This document shows positions 1 through 7,515 of a stretch of 12,285 nt of DNA, piece after piece. The notes beneath the pieces are model-generated. The model did no database searches. It worked only from the letters and a program-made list of their open reading frames with translations, and was not told where the DNA came from. The position numbers and the translations under genes are program-made. The stretch's first letter is position 1. Each line of letters opens with the position of its first letter. The stretch comes from Candidatus Cloacimonadota bacterium (lineage in GTDB: Bacteria; Cloacimonadota; Cloacimonadia; Cloacimonadales; Cloacimonadaceae), in contig VGPI01000041.1 of the NCBI GenBank assembly GCA_016875595.1, positions 1 through 12,285 of the forward strand, written 5' to 3'.

Positions 1-1161
1 CTTGTCCACTTCGCCCATTTTCTGGAGACGTTCGATCAGGTAGGGTTTGAATAGTTCCACCGCCATTTCCTTGGGCAGACCGCATTGGTAGAGCTTGAGC
101 TCGGGACCTACGGTGATCACCGAACGGCCGGAATAGTCCACCCGCTTTCCGAGCAGGTTCTGACGGAATCTGCCTTGCTTGCCTTTCAATTGGTCAGTCA
201 GGGATTTGAGCGGGCGGTTGCCACGACCGCGGACCGGGCGGGCTTTGCGGGAGTTATCGATCAATGCATCTACCGCTTCCTGCAGCATTCGCTTTTCATT
301 GCGGAGGATAACTTCCGGGGCTTTGATATCCAGCAATTGCTTCAGGCGGTTGTTTCTGGTAATGACGCGACGGTAGAGATCGTTGAAATCCGCCGTGGCA
401 AATCTGCCACCTTCCAGCGGTACCAAAGGGCGAAGCGTCGGCGGTAATACGGGCAATGCCTCCATGACCATGTATTCCGGTTTGTTGCCGGATCTGATCA
501 GAGCATCCACAATTCTCAGTTTATTGATCAGCTTCTGCTTTTTCAGCGCGGACTCCTCCATCTTTAGCCGGGCTCTCAGATTGAGGGCTTCGTCATGGAG
601 GTTGATTCTTTTCAGCAACTCACGGACGGCTTCACCACCCATGAGGGCGATAAAATTGTCCCCTACTTTGTCTCTGATCTCATAAAACTCGTCAACTTCG
701 AGCAATTCCATCTTCTCGTAGGGAGAATCACCGGGATCAACCACAATGTAGGACTCATAATAGAGCACTCTTTCCAGGTCTTTGACCGTCATGTCAAGTA
801 GGGTGCCGATCTTGCTGGGAGCGCTTTTCACGAACCAGATGTGCGCTATCGGTACCGCAAGTTCAATATGTCCCATCCTGGTTCGGCGCACCCGGGAAGT
901 GGTTACAAGTACGTTACAGCGATCGCAAACGGTGTTCTGGAAGCGCTTTTTCTTGTACTTGCCGCAGGCGCATTCGTAATCACGTTCGGGACCAAAGATG
1001 CGTTCGCAGAACAAGCCGTCCTTTTCGGGTTTTAGGGTTCGATAATTCAGCGTATCCGGTTTGGTCACCTCGCCGTTTGACCAGTCATTTATGACTGTTT
1101 CGGGTGAGGCAATCCTGATCCGGACGACATCATAATCGTTGAGTTTCAATTCCTTTTTCAT
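1..1161 (-). CDS. rpoC: DNA-directed RNA polymerase subunit beta' (N-terminal part, runs off the left edge)
   Basis: This is the first 387 codons of the beta' subunit, one of the two catalytic subunits of RNA polymerase; the rest lies beyond base 1. It begins with ATG (MKKELKLND), preceded by an AAGG-type ribosome binding site. The zinc-binding site of the clamp is intact as Cys64, Cys66, Cys79 and Cys82 in the DYECACGKY...CDRC context, like E. coli C70/C72/C85/C88. Further on are the RRTRMGHIEL segment, the EALPVLPPTLRP segment and the switch-region motif LLGKRVDYSGRSVI near residues 337-349. The catalytic NADFDGD motif would lie further downstream, outside the window. It starts 21 bp after rpoB, so the two are surely co-transcribed. 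Identity is certain from motifs and position. Confidence 0.98.
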   Translation of the reverse strand, partial: MKKELKLNDYDVVRIRIASPETVINDWSNGEVTKPDTLNYRTLKPEKDGLFCERIFGPERDYECACGKYKKKRFQNTVCDRCNVLVTTSRVRRTRMGHIELAVPIAHIWFVKSAPSKIGTLLDMTVKDLERVLYYESYIVVDPGDSPYEKMELLEVDEFYEIRDKVGDNFIALMGGEAVRELLKRINLHDEALNLRARLKMEESALKKQKLINKLRIVDALIRSGNKPEYMVMEALPVLPPTLRPLVPLEGGRFATADFNDLYRRVITRNNRLKQLLDIKAPEVILRNEKRMLQEAVDALIDNSRKARPVRGRGNRPLKSLTDQLKGKQGRFRQNLLGKRVDYSGRSVITVGPELKLYQCGLPKEMAVELFKPYLIERLQKMGEVDK

Positions 1162-1182
1162 AATAATACCTTGGTCTTCCCT

Positions 1183-4100
1183 TTATGCTTCCTGCTCAGG
1201 GACAAACTCGATGTCAAAGCCAAGTGACTTGAGTTCGCTGATAAGCACGTTAAAGGACTCGGGTATTCCCGGTGCCGGAGGATTCTCTCCACGGGTAATG
1301 GCTTTGAAAGCATTGTTTCTGCCATCCACATCATCTGATTTGATCGTCAGCATTTCTTCCAGAAGATTGGCTGCGCCATAGGCCTCAAGTGCCCAGACCT
1401 CCATTTCACCCAAGCGTTGACCGCCGTGTTGCGCTTTTCCGCCCAGAGGCTGCTGAGTAATCAAGGAATAAGGACCGGTGGAACGGGCATGCATCTTATC
1501 GGCAACCAAGTGGTTAAGTTTCATCATATAGATCACGCCGACTGTGACGCGTTCCTTGAATGGTACCCCGGTTTTTCCATCAAACAGGACTTGCTTGCCA
1601 TCCGGAGACAGTCCGGCATTCTTGAGCTCGGATTGGATGTCGTTGATGCTGGCACCGTCAAAGATGGGTGTTTCCACTTCAAATCCCAGCATTCTTGCCG
1701 CCATACCGAGATGGGTCTCCATGATCTGACCAATGTTCATCCGGGAAGGAACGCCAAGCGGATTGAGGACGATATCGATCGGGGTTCCATCCGTCATGAA
1801 CGGCATGTCTTCGATCGGGGCAACGATGGATATAACGCCTTTGTTTCCGTGTCTCCCGGCCATTTTGTCGCCGACTTCGATCTTGCGTTTTTTCGCCACA
1901 TAGACCTTGACCATCTTGCGCACGCCATACTGCAATTCATCACCATGCTTGAGACGTTCTCTGGATTTTTTAAAAATGTTTTCGCTGGTTTCCAGGGATT
2001 GTCTGGCTTTTAACACGACTTTCTGGTAGATCTCGGTGTTGATGAGGTCGTCTTCGACGAGATCGACATCGAGATCCAGTTTCTTAAAGTTTATCCGTTT
2101 GATATCCTCAGAAGTGATCTTCTTGCCGGGGGCGATAAAACAGACGTTGGTTTTCTCGTCCCAGATATTCTTGGCTTTTTTACCGAGCAGCAGTGCTGCC
2201 AGTTTCTCTTCCTTGAATTCCTCGACTTTGGCACGACGTTCCTCCAGATCAGTTCTGAGTTTCTTTACTCTGTCATTGGTATTTTCATCAAAATCAGACC
2301 CGTCTTCGAGGCGGGAGAAAACCTTGATATCGATGACCACACCCTCCATACCGGGCTTGGCTTTGAGCGAGCTATTGGTAAAATCACCCGCCCGATCTCC
2401 AAACAAAGCCCGCATCAGGTTTTCTTCGGGTGAAGGATCGATCTCAATGGACTTGGGAGTGACCTTGCCAACGATGACATCGCCGGCAGTGACCACCGAA
2501 CCTACGCGGATTATCCCTGTCTTGTCCAGATTTCGTAATGCATGAGCCGGAACGTTGGGGATGTCGTATGCCAGCTCTTCCTTGCCATTCTTGACATTGC
2601 GCACCAGAACTTCCAGTTCCTCTATGTAGATCGAGGTAAGGGTATCATCGCGGGCGACCTGCTCACTGATAATGATGGCATCTTCATAATTGTATCCGTA
2701 CCAGGGCATGAAGGCGACCAGCATGTTGGTGCCCAATGCCAGACGATTGTCTTCTATGCATGGTCCATCCGAGATCGGCTGGTTCTTGCGAACGACATCG
2801 CCAATGCGGACAACGGGTCGCTGATTGACGCAGGTGTCTTGATTGGTGCGCAAGAATTTCTTGAGCTGAATTCGATGATCACTGCCCAAATACAGTGCTT
2901 CATCCTTTTCATTTGTCGGCTTAATGTCAATATAAGAAGAAGTTACACTGACCACAATACCATCATAAGGAGCAATGGCAACGCAGGATGAATCCGATGC
3001 TGTTACCCGCTCCATGCCGGTTCCGACCAGCGGGGCGAGCGGATTGATGAGAGGAACTGCCTGGCGTTGCATGTTTGAACCCATCAAGGCGCGGTTGGCA
3101 TCGTCATGCTCCAGAAATGGGATCATGGCCGCTGATACAGAAACCATCTGCTGAGGGGATACATCCATATATTGAACCTGTTTGGGATCGATCTGGACAA
3201 ATTCTCCCCGTTCGCGGGCAAAGATGATCTCATCCGCTATCCTGCGCTTATCGTTTATGGTTACATTGGATTGGGCAATGATATAATTCTCTTCCTGAGC
3301 GGCATCAAGGAATTCATACTCATCCGTGACCACGCCATCCACAACCTTGCGGTAGGGTGTTTCGATGAAGCCGTATTTATTGATCCGGGAGTAAATGGCA
3401 GGAGACACGATTAACCCAATGTTTGGACCCTCCGGGGTCTCCACCGGACAGACCCTGCCATAATGGGAAGAATGCACGTCACGAACTTCAAAGCCTGCCC
3501 GGTCACGGGTCAAGCCGCCGGGACCAAGGGCGGATAAGGCTCGCTTGTGTCTCAATGCGGCAAGAGGATTGGTCTGTTCCATATATTGGGATAACTGACC
3601 GGTAAGGAAGAAGGACTGAACTACGGATATCAAAGCGTTGCTGTTCACCAGATCATGCACCGTGATCTCATCAATCCCTGATATGGCCATCCGCTCCTGA
3701 ATGATCCGGGCGACCATGAGCATGCCGATGTTGTATTGCTCCTGCAGTAATTCACCCACCGTTCTGATCCGCCGGTTGGCGAGGTTATCGATATCATCGA
3801 CCTCATCCTCATCATGATAGATATTAACCAGGGTCTTGAAGATGTGCGCAAAATCACCAATGGTCAAGGTAAGCTTATCCATCGGGACGGGTTCTTCGTG
3901 CTTAAGACGGCAATTGATCTTGTAACGACCGACTTCGCCCAGATTGTATCTCTTCTCATTGAAGAACATGCGGTCAACCAGTGTTTTTGCAGCTTCGACG
4001 GTGGCTTCCTCTCCGGGTCGAATCAGGGTGTAAATCTTTTTTAAAGCCTCTTCCTGATTGTGGGTGGGGTCTTTGCTGATGGTATTTTCCAGTACTTTAC

Positions 4101-4965
4101 GGGCAATTTCATAATCATAGTCGATCAATTCCACTTGCTCTACATTGGCCGCCCTGAGATCTTTGATCAATTTATCGGTAACGATTTCGTTAGCTTTGGC
4201 GATCGGTTCCGGAGTATCGGCGACAATGATGTCTTTGGACAAGTGACGCCCTTTGGCGGATTCTATCTCCAGGATTTCTGTTTTGTAAAAGGTCTGGCGC
4301 AGGTCTTCATCGGTGGATAGGCCGATTGCCCGCAAGAGGATCGATACGGGTAGCTTACGACGTTTGTCGATATGCACGAACATCACGTCGTGGATGTCAA
4401 TGTCAAATTCCAACCACGATCCATTGTATGGGATGACCTTCGCTGAATACAGAGTCTTCCCACTGGGGTGCTTTTCCTCGGAGAAGAAAACCCCGGGGGA
4501 TCTTTGTAACTGAGAGATGATCACCCGTTCTGCGCCATTGACGATAAAAGTCCCTTGTTCCGTGATCAGAGGGATCTCACCCAGGAAAACGTCCTGTTCG
4601 ATCGTATCCTTGTGTTCGCGTCTGCCCTCGGTTTGTTCAAAAACGGTTAATCTGAGTTTTGCCTTGAGGGGTGCTTGATAAGACAAATTCCGATCCATGC
4701 ACTCCTCAATGGTGTATTTTTCCTGGAGAATGCTATACTCTATGAATTCCAGCCGGAAGTTACCCTTGGCATCTTCCAGCGGGAAGATGGACTCAAACAC
4801 TGCCTGAAGTCCCTGCTTCCTGCGGCGCTGTGGGTGGATCTCTTTTTGCAGGAAATCGTTGAACGCCTCCACCTGCATCGCCAGCAAATTGGGTACTTCT
4901 ACTTCCGGTATGCCGAGTTCGGCAAACCGTTTTGAGATCCGGGAATAACTTTTGATGTTTCTCAA
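1183..4965 (-). CDS. rpoB: DNA-directed RNA polymerase subunit beta
   Basis: This 1260-aa beta subunit is complete and within the bacterial range (about 1190 in Bacillus, 1342 in E. coli). The start is TTG at 4965, not ATG. It is supported by an AAAGGAG ribosome binding site 7 nt upstream and by a normal beta N-terminus from that codon (PNLLAMQVEAFNDFL). The rifampicin region and fork follow at residues 456-510 (GQLSQYMEQ, then ALGPGGLTRDRAG and VCPVETPEGPNIG). The GDKMAGRHGNKGV motif supplies the two active-site lysines, K1034 and K1042, matching E. coli K1065/K1073. The C-terminus has TGPYSLITQQPLGGKAQ and GEMEVWALEAYGAA. Roughly residues 890-1010 are a charged, helical insert before the lysine motif, at the position of the E. 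coli beta insert near 940-1040. Rifampicin-contact residues differ from E. coli (see findings). A 398-bp gap separates it from rplL; rpoC follows after 21 bp. Confidence 0.99.
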   Translation of the reverse strand: MRNIKSYSRISKRFAELGIPEVEVPNLLAMQVEAFNDFLQKEIHPQRRRKQGLQAVFESIFPLEDAKGNFRLEFIEYSILQEKYTIEECMDRNLSYQAPLKAKLRLTVFEQTEGRREHKDTIEQDVFLGEIPLITEQGTFIVNGAERVIISQLQRSPGVFFSEEKHPSGKTLYSAKVIPYNGSWLEFDIDIHDVMFVHIDKRRKLPVSILLRAIGLSTDEDLRQTFYKTEILEIESAKGRHLSKDIIVADTPEPIAKANEIVTDKLIKDLRAANVEQVELIDYDYEIARKVLENTISKDPTHNQEEALKKIYTLIRPGEEATVEAAKTLVDRMFFNEKRYNLGEVGRYKINCRLKHEEPVPMDKLTLTIGDFAHIFKTLVNIYHDEDEVDDIDNLANRRIRTVGELLQEQYNIGMLMVARIIQERMAISGIDEITVHDLVNSNALISVVQSFFLTGQLSQYMEQTNPLAALRHKRALSALGPGGLTRDRAGFEVRDVHSSHYGRVCPVETPEGPNIGLIVSPAIYSRINKYGFIETPYRKVVDGVVTDEYEFLDAAQEENYIIAQSNVTINDKRRIADEIIFARERGEFVQIDPKQVQYMDVSPQQMVSVSAAMIPFLEHDDANRALMGSNMQRQAVPLINPLAPLVGTGMERVTASDSSCVAIAPYDGIVVSVTSSYIDIKPTNEKDEALYLGSDHRIQLKKFLRTNQDTCVNQRPVVRIGDVVRKNQPISDGPCIEDNRLALGTNMLVAFMPWYGYNYEDAIIISEQVARDDTLTSIYIEELEVLVRNVKNGKEELAYDIPNVPAHALRNLDKTGIIRVGSVVTAGDVIVGKVTPKSIEIDPSPEENLMRALFGDRAGDFTNSSLKAKPGMEGVVIDIKVFSRLEDGSDFDENTNDRVKKLRTDLEERRAKVEEFKEEKLAALLLGKKAKNIWDEKTNVCFIAPGKKITSEDIKRINFKKLDLDVDLVEDDLINTEIYQKVVLKARQSLETSENIFKKSRERLKHGDELQYGVRKMVKVYVAKKRKIEVGDKMAGRHGNKGVISIVAPIEDMPFMTDGTPIDIVLNPLGVPSRMNIGQIMETHLGMAARMLGFEVETPIFDGASINDIQSELKNAGLSPDGKQVLFDGKTGVPFKERVTVGVIYMMKLNHLVADKMHARSTGPYSLITQQPLGGKAQHGGQRLGEMEVWALEAYGAANLLEEMLTIKSDDVDGRNNAFKAITRGENPPAPGIPESFNVLISELKSLGFDIEFVPEQEA

Positions 4966-4972
4966 AAGATCA

Positions 4973-4979
4973 CTCCTTT
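4973..4979 (-). promoter_or_regulatory. Ribosome binding site that fixes the TTG start of rpoB
   Basis: On the minus strand this reads AAAGGAG, 7 nt before the TTG at 4965-4963. No in-frame ATG with comparable spacing occurs nearby, and the protein from this TTG begins as the beta family does. The site therefore decides the start codon. Confidence 0.85.
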
Positions 4980-5255
4980 GTGGTCTTAATGCACATTGTT
5001 GATTGAATTAATTGCCTCGTCTTGAGTAAATTCAGTAGTTGCACAAGCGAAGCTTGTCCGTATGATCAAAATGTTCACGTTCCTTGTTACTGCTCTCAAC
5101 CTGGTAACTGTGTCAGTAACCGTGCCAAATCCCGGCCTGCCTGCTCTGGCAATATGCTTAATAACTAAGCGCTCAGGAGCCATGCAACCCGTCGATGATG
5201 GATGTCTGAAACCTGTATGATATCGGCAGACCACCGAGGAACGCATAGGAAATTC

Positions 5256-5286
5256 CAGAGAACCGACATAAGGCGTCGATTCTCTG
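5256..5286 (-). promoter_or_regulatory. Strong 12-bp stem-loop downstream of rplL
   Basis: The minus-strand RNA forms CAGAGAAUCGAC, loop GCCUUAU, then GUCGGUUCUCUG: twelve consecutive pairs, one of them G-U, closed by a 7-nt loop. It lies 77 nt after the rplL stop and about 290 nt before rpoB. No U-tract follows (next bases GAAUUUCC), so a processing site or a weak attenuator is more likely than a full terminator. Confidence 0.7.
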
Positions 5287-5363
5287 AAACTCGCTGTTAA
5301 CGTCTGTATCGGTTACTTGCATCAGCATGGTACAGACACATTTAAGGTCTTTGACAAGGTGAT

Positions 5364-5741
5364 TTACTTTACTTCGACCACGGCACCGGCTTCTTCAAGT
5401 TTTTTCTTCACGGAATCTGCTTCTTCTTTGCTGACTTTTTCCGAGACTACCTTGGGTGCGGTATCCACGAGATCCTTGGCTTCCTTGAGGCCAAGCTTGG
5501 TGATCTCACGTACAACTTTGATCACATTGATCTTCTTTTCACCAGCGTTGGCGAGAATGACATCAAATTCTGTTTGTTCTTCCTTGGCTTCTGCGGCTGT
5601 TCCGGCGACTGGAGCGGCTGTTGCCACCGGTGCGGCTGCTGATACGCCGAATATCTCTTCCATTTCTTTGACCAGATCGGCTAATTCAAGAACAGTCATT
5701 TCCTTGATCAGGTCTATCACTTGTTGTTTTTTATCGGACAT
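5364..5741 (-). CDS. rplL: 50S ribosomal protein L7/L12
   Basis: This is a 125-aa stalk protein of normal length. Multiple copies bind L10 on the large subunit and recruit and activate the translation GTPases, including EF-Tu encoded in the same cluster. Residues 1-32 form the dimerisation and L10-binding helices (MSDKKQQVIDLIKEMTVLEL...). Residues 33-55 are an Ala/Pro/Val-rich flexible hinge. Residues 56-125 are the globular factor-binding domain, with EFDVILANAGEKKINVIKVV and GLKEAKDLVD. The ATG is preceded by a strong GGAGG site. It lies 27 bp after rplJ, and the 398-bp structured gap to rpoB follows, which probably helps set the high stalk-protein to polymerase ratio. Confidence 0.98.
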   Translation of the reverse strand: MSDKKQQVIDLIKEMTVLELADLVKEMEEIFGVSAAAPVATAAPVAGTAAEAKEEQTEFDVILANAGEKKINVIKVVREITKLGLKEAKDLVDTAPKVVSEKVSKEEADSVKKKLEEAGAVVEVK

Positions 5742-5768
5742 TTTTCCTCCATCGGATATAAATATTGT

Positions 5769-6311
5769 TTAGCTGGCGTTCGTCTTTTTCTGGACGATGG
5801 CATCGACCGCATAGACAAATTTGCGGATAATACCTTGGGTGACTCCCAGGAAATTCCTGATCGGAGCTTGGGCGCTTCCGAGTACCTTTGCCAAAAGTTC
5901 CTCACGGGAAGGAAGCAGGGCTAATATCTGAAGCTCTTCTGCGGTAAACACTCTCCCACCGATAAAACCGGCTTTGAAACAGGGGAAAGTGCCACCTTCC
6001 ATTACTTCCTTGATGAACTTGATCAAAACCCGTGCCGGTGAGACCTCATCGATTTTGCACACCGCTACGGCGGTGGGACCCATTAGATAATCATCAAGCT
6101 GATCAATCCCAATCTCTTCGTCATTCAGAGCTCTCTTGATCAGGGTGTTTTTCTGGACGAAGTAATCGATCTTGTCCGACCGGAAAGCGTTGCGCAATTG
6201 ATTCACCTGTTCGATGTTTATTCCCTTATAATCCACCAGAATGATCGCTTTTGCGCCGCTTAACCGTTCTTTCAAGTTCTTTACGGTTACTTTTTTGATT
6301 TCCTGAACCAT
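5769..6311 (-). CDS. rplJ: 50S ribosomal protein L10
   Basis: This 180-aa protein anchors the L7/L12 stalk to the large subunit rRNA near L11. The N-terminal rRNA-binding domain shows KVTVKNLKERL, AIILVDYKGI and KNTLIKRAL (residues about 8-61). The middle contains GPTAVAV (79-85). A C-terminal helix (about 150-175) would bind the L7/L12 dimers. An AAGGAG site lies 4 nt before the ATG. It begins only 13 bp after the rplA stop, so there is no separate leader of the kind through which L10 represses its own translation in E. coli. Any such element would have to sit inside rplA. Identity is certain from sequence and order. Confidence 0.97.
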   Translation of the reverse strand: MVQEIKKVTVKNLKERLSGAKAIILVDYKGINIEQVNQLRNAFRSDKIDYFVQKNTLIKRALNDEEIGIDQLDDYLMGPTAVAVCKIDEVSPARVLIKFIKEVMEGGTFPCFKAGFIGGRVFTAEELQILALLPSREELLAKVLGSAQAPIRNFLGVTQGIIRKFVYAVDAIVQKKTNAS

Positions 6312-6324
6312 TGATACTCCTTAC

Positions 6325-7029
6325 TTAACCCTTAGCTTCCTGGGTCGCTGCTGATACTTGTAGCTTTACGCCTGGACCCATGGTTGAGCATAGGGTTATG
6401 CTCTTGATAAAGACGCCTTTGAGTGTGGCTGGACGTTCGCGCAGGATCGCTGCAATGATCGTCCGGATATTCTCTCTCAAGTGCTCCGGGGGGAAGCTGA
6501 GCTTGCCGCTGGGGATGTGAAGATTGGCAAATTTGTCTACCCGGTAAGTAACCTTGCCGCCTTTGGCATCTTCCACCGCTTTCCCGATATCCATTGTTAC
6601 CGTGCCGACTTTGGGATTGGGCATCAATCCACGAGGGCCGAGGGTCCTGCCGAGCTTTCCGATCTTTCCCATCAGGTTTGGTGTGGTGATAACAACTTCA
6701 AAGTCAAACCACCCACCGGAGATTTTCTCGATCAGATCATCAAGACCGACGTGATCAGCACCGGCTTTTTTAGCTTCATCAGCTTTGTCGCCCTCGGCAA
6801 AGACAAGTACTCTGACGGTCTTGCCGGTGCCATGAGGGAGGATAATGGAATTGCGGATCTGTTGATCGGCTTTACGCGGATCGACTCCCAGATTGAAATG
6901 GATCTCGATAGTCTCATCAAACTTCGTAGGTGGCAATGACTTCAGAAGTTGGATCGCTTCCTCCAGATCATATCGTTTCTGGCGGTCAAACTGGGTAAAT
7001 GCCTGTTTGTACCTTTTACTATGTTTCAT
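6325..7029 (-). CDS. rplA: 50S ribosomal protein L1
   Basis: This 234-aa protein forms the mobile L1 stalk that guides deacylated tRNA out through the ribosomal E site. The family signature is present at residues 122-144 (GKIGKLGRTLGPRGLMPNPK, then VGTV). Two-domain architecture is visible: domain I from the N-terminus (including FDETIEIHFNLGVDPRKADQ, residues 37-56) and again after about 160, with domain II (about 68-160) in between. The ATG has an AAGGAG site 5 nt upstream. It lies 36 bp after rplK, the usual L11-L1 pair. In many bacteria L1 also represses its own operon by binding the mRNA; I could not identify such a site here. Confidence 0.98.
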   Translation of the reverse strand: MKHSKRYKQAFTQFDRQKRYDLEEAIQLLKSLPPTKFDETIEIHFNLGVDPRKADQQIRNSIILPHGTGKTVRVLVFAEGDKADEAKKAGADHVGLDDLIEKISGGWFDFEVVITTPNLMGKIGKLGRTLGPRGLMPNPKVGTVTMDIGKAVEDAKGGKVTYRVDKFANLHIPSGKLSFPPEHLRENIRTIIAAILRERPATLKGVFIKSITLCSTMGPGVKLQVSAATQEAKG

Positions 7030-7065
7030 TGATTCTCCTTATGAGTTATCTCCTGCCAAGTAGCG

Positions 7066-7497
7066 TCATTCTTCTACGATGACACCCATGCTTCTTGCAG
7101 TTCCGGCGATCATACTCATAGCGGATTCAAGGGAATTACAATTCATGTCCTGCATCTTCAATTGAGCGATCTGGCGCAGTTGCTCATGGTTGATCTTGCC
7201 GACCTTGCTTTTATTGGGGGCACTCGATCCCTTTGCCAATCCTGCTTCCTTTTTGATCAGTACAGATGCTGGAGGGGTTTTGATCTCAAATGTAAATGAT
7301 TTATTCTTTGCCACATAGATGAGAACAGGAAATACCATGCCCGGTTGATCGGCGGTCTTCTCGTTAAACTGCCGGCAAAATTCCGGGATGTTCACACCTG
7401 CTTGACCCAAAGCCGGTCCGACCGGTGGAGCAGGGGTCGCTTTTCCTGCGGGTAGCTGCAACTTGATCATTGCAACTGCATCTTTTGGTTTCGCCAT
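7066..7497 (-). CDS. rplK: 50S ribosomal protein L11
   Basis: This 143-aa protein binds 23S rRNA at the GTPase-associated centre, at the base of the L10-L7/L12 stalk. The N-terminal domain has the proline-rich thiostrepton-region motif PAGKATPAPPVGPALGQAGV (residues 16-35) and FCRQFNEKT. The C-terminal RNA-binding domain (about 72-143) includes KTPPASVLIKKEAG and ends in the typical GTARSMGVIVEE. It begins with ATG behind a GAGG site and ends with TGA. It lies 18 bp after nusG and 36 bp before rplA. Confidence 0.98.
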   Translation of the reverse strand: MAKPKDAVAMIKLQLPAGKATPAPPVGPALGQAGVNIPEFCRQFNEKTADQPGMVFPVLIYVAKNKSFTFEIKTPPASVLIKKEAGLAKGSSAPNKSKVGKINHEQLRQIAQLKMQDMNCNSLESAMSMIAGTARSMGVIVEE

Positions 7498-7515
7498 TGT
7501 ATACCTCTAAAACAG

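Larger units (their letters stand above)
4966..5363 (-). promoter_or_regulatory. 398-bp rplL-rpoB intergenic region with strong hairpins (possible attenuator or RNase processing region)
   Basis: This gap has no credible gene. Read on the minus strand after the rplL stop it holds, in order: a 7-bp inverted repeat (5302-5308 with 5331-5337, 22-nt loop); a 12-bp hairpin with one G-U pair and a 7-nt loop (5256-5286); a near-perfect 8-bp hairpin with one mismatch and a 3-nt loop (5103-5121), whose upstream arm can also pair with 5086-5092 or 5310-5317; and a 6-bp hairpin with a 3-nt loop (5043-5057). None is followed by a U-run, so they are not canonical intrinsic terminators. In E. coli the rplL-rpoB gap contains a partial terminator and an RNase III site that lower rpoBC expression relative to rplJL. 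A similar role here is inference. A promoter for rpoBC inside the gap is possible, but I see no convincing one. Confidence 0.6.

Noticed and set aside
1417..2013. 198-codon plus-strand open frame opposite rpoB
   Set aside because: It is a shadow of rpoB, with no ribosome binding site and no recognisable domain. The same applies to the other plus-strand frames within 85-5000.
4986..5246. 86-codon minus-strand frame in the rplL-rpoB gap
   Set aside because: There is no ribosome binding site, no domain and odd composition, and it overlaps the inverted repeats. Treated as non-coding leader sequence.
5256..5286. Calling the 12-bp hairpin an intrinsic terminator
   Set aside because: No run of U follows the stem, and rpoBC downstream most likely needs read-through, so it is recorded as a regulatory or processing structure instead.
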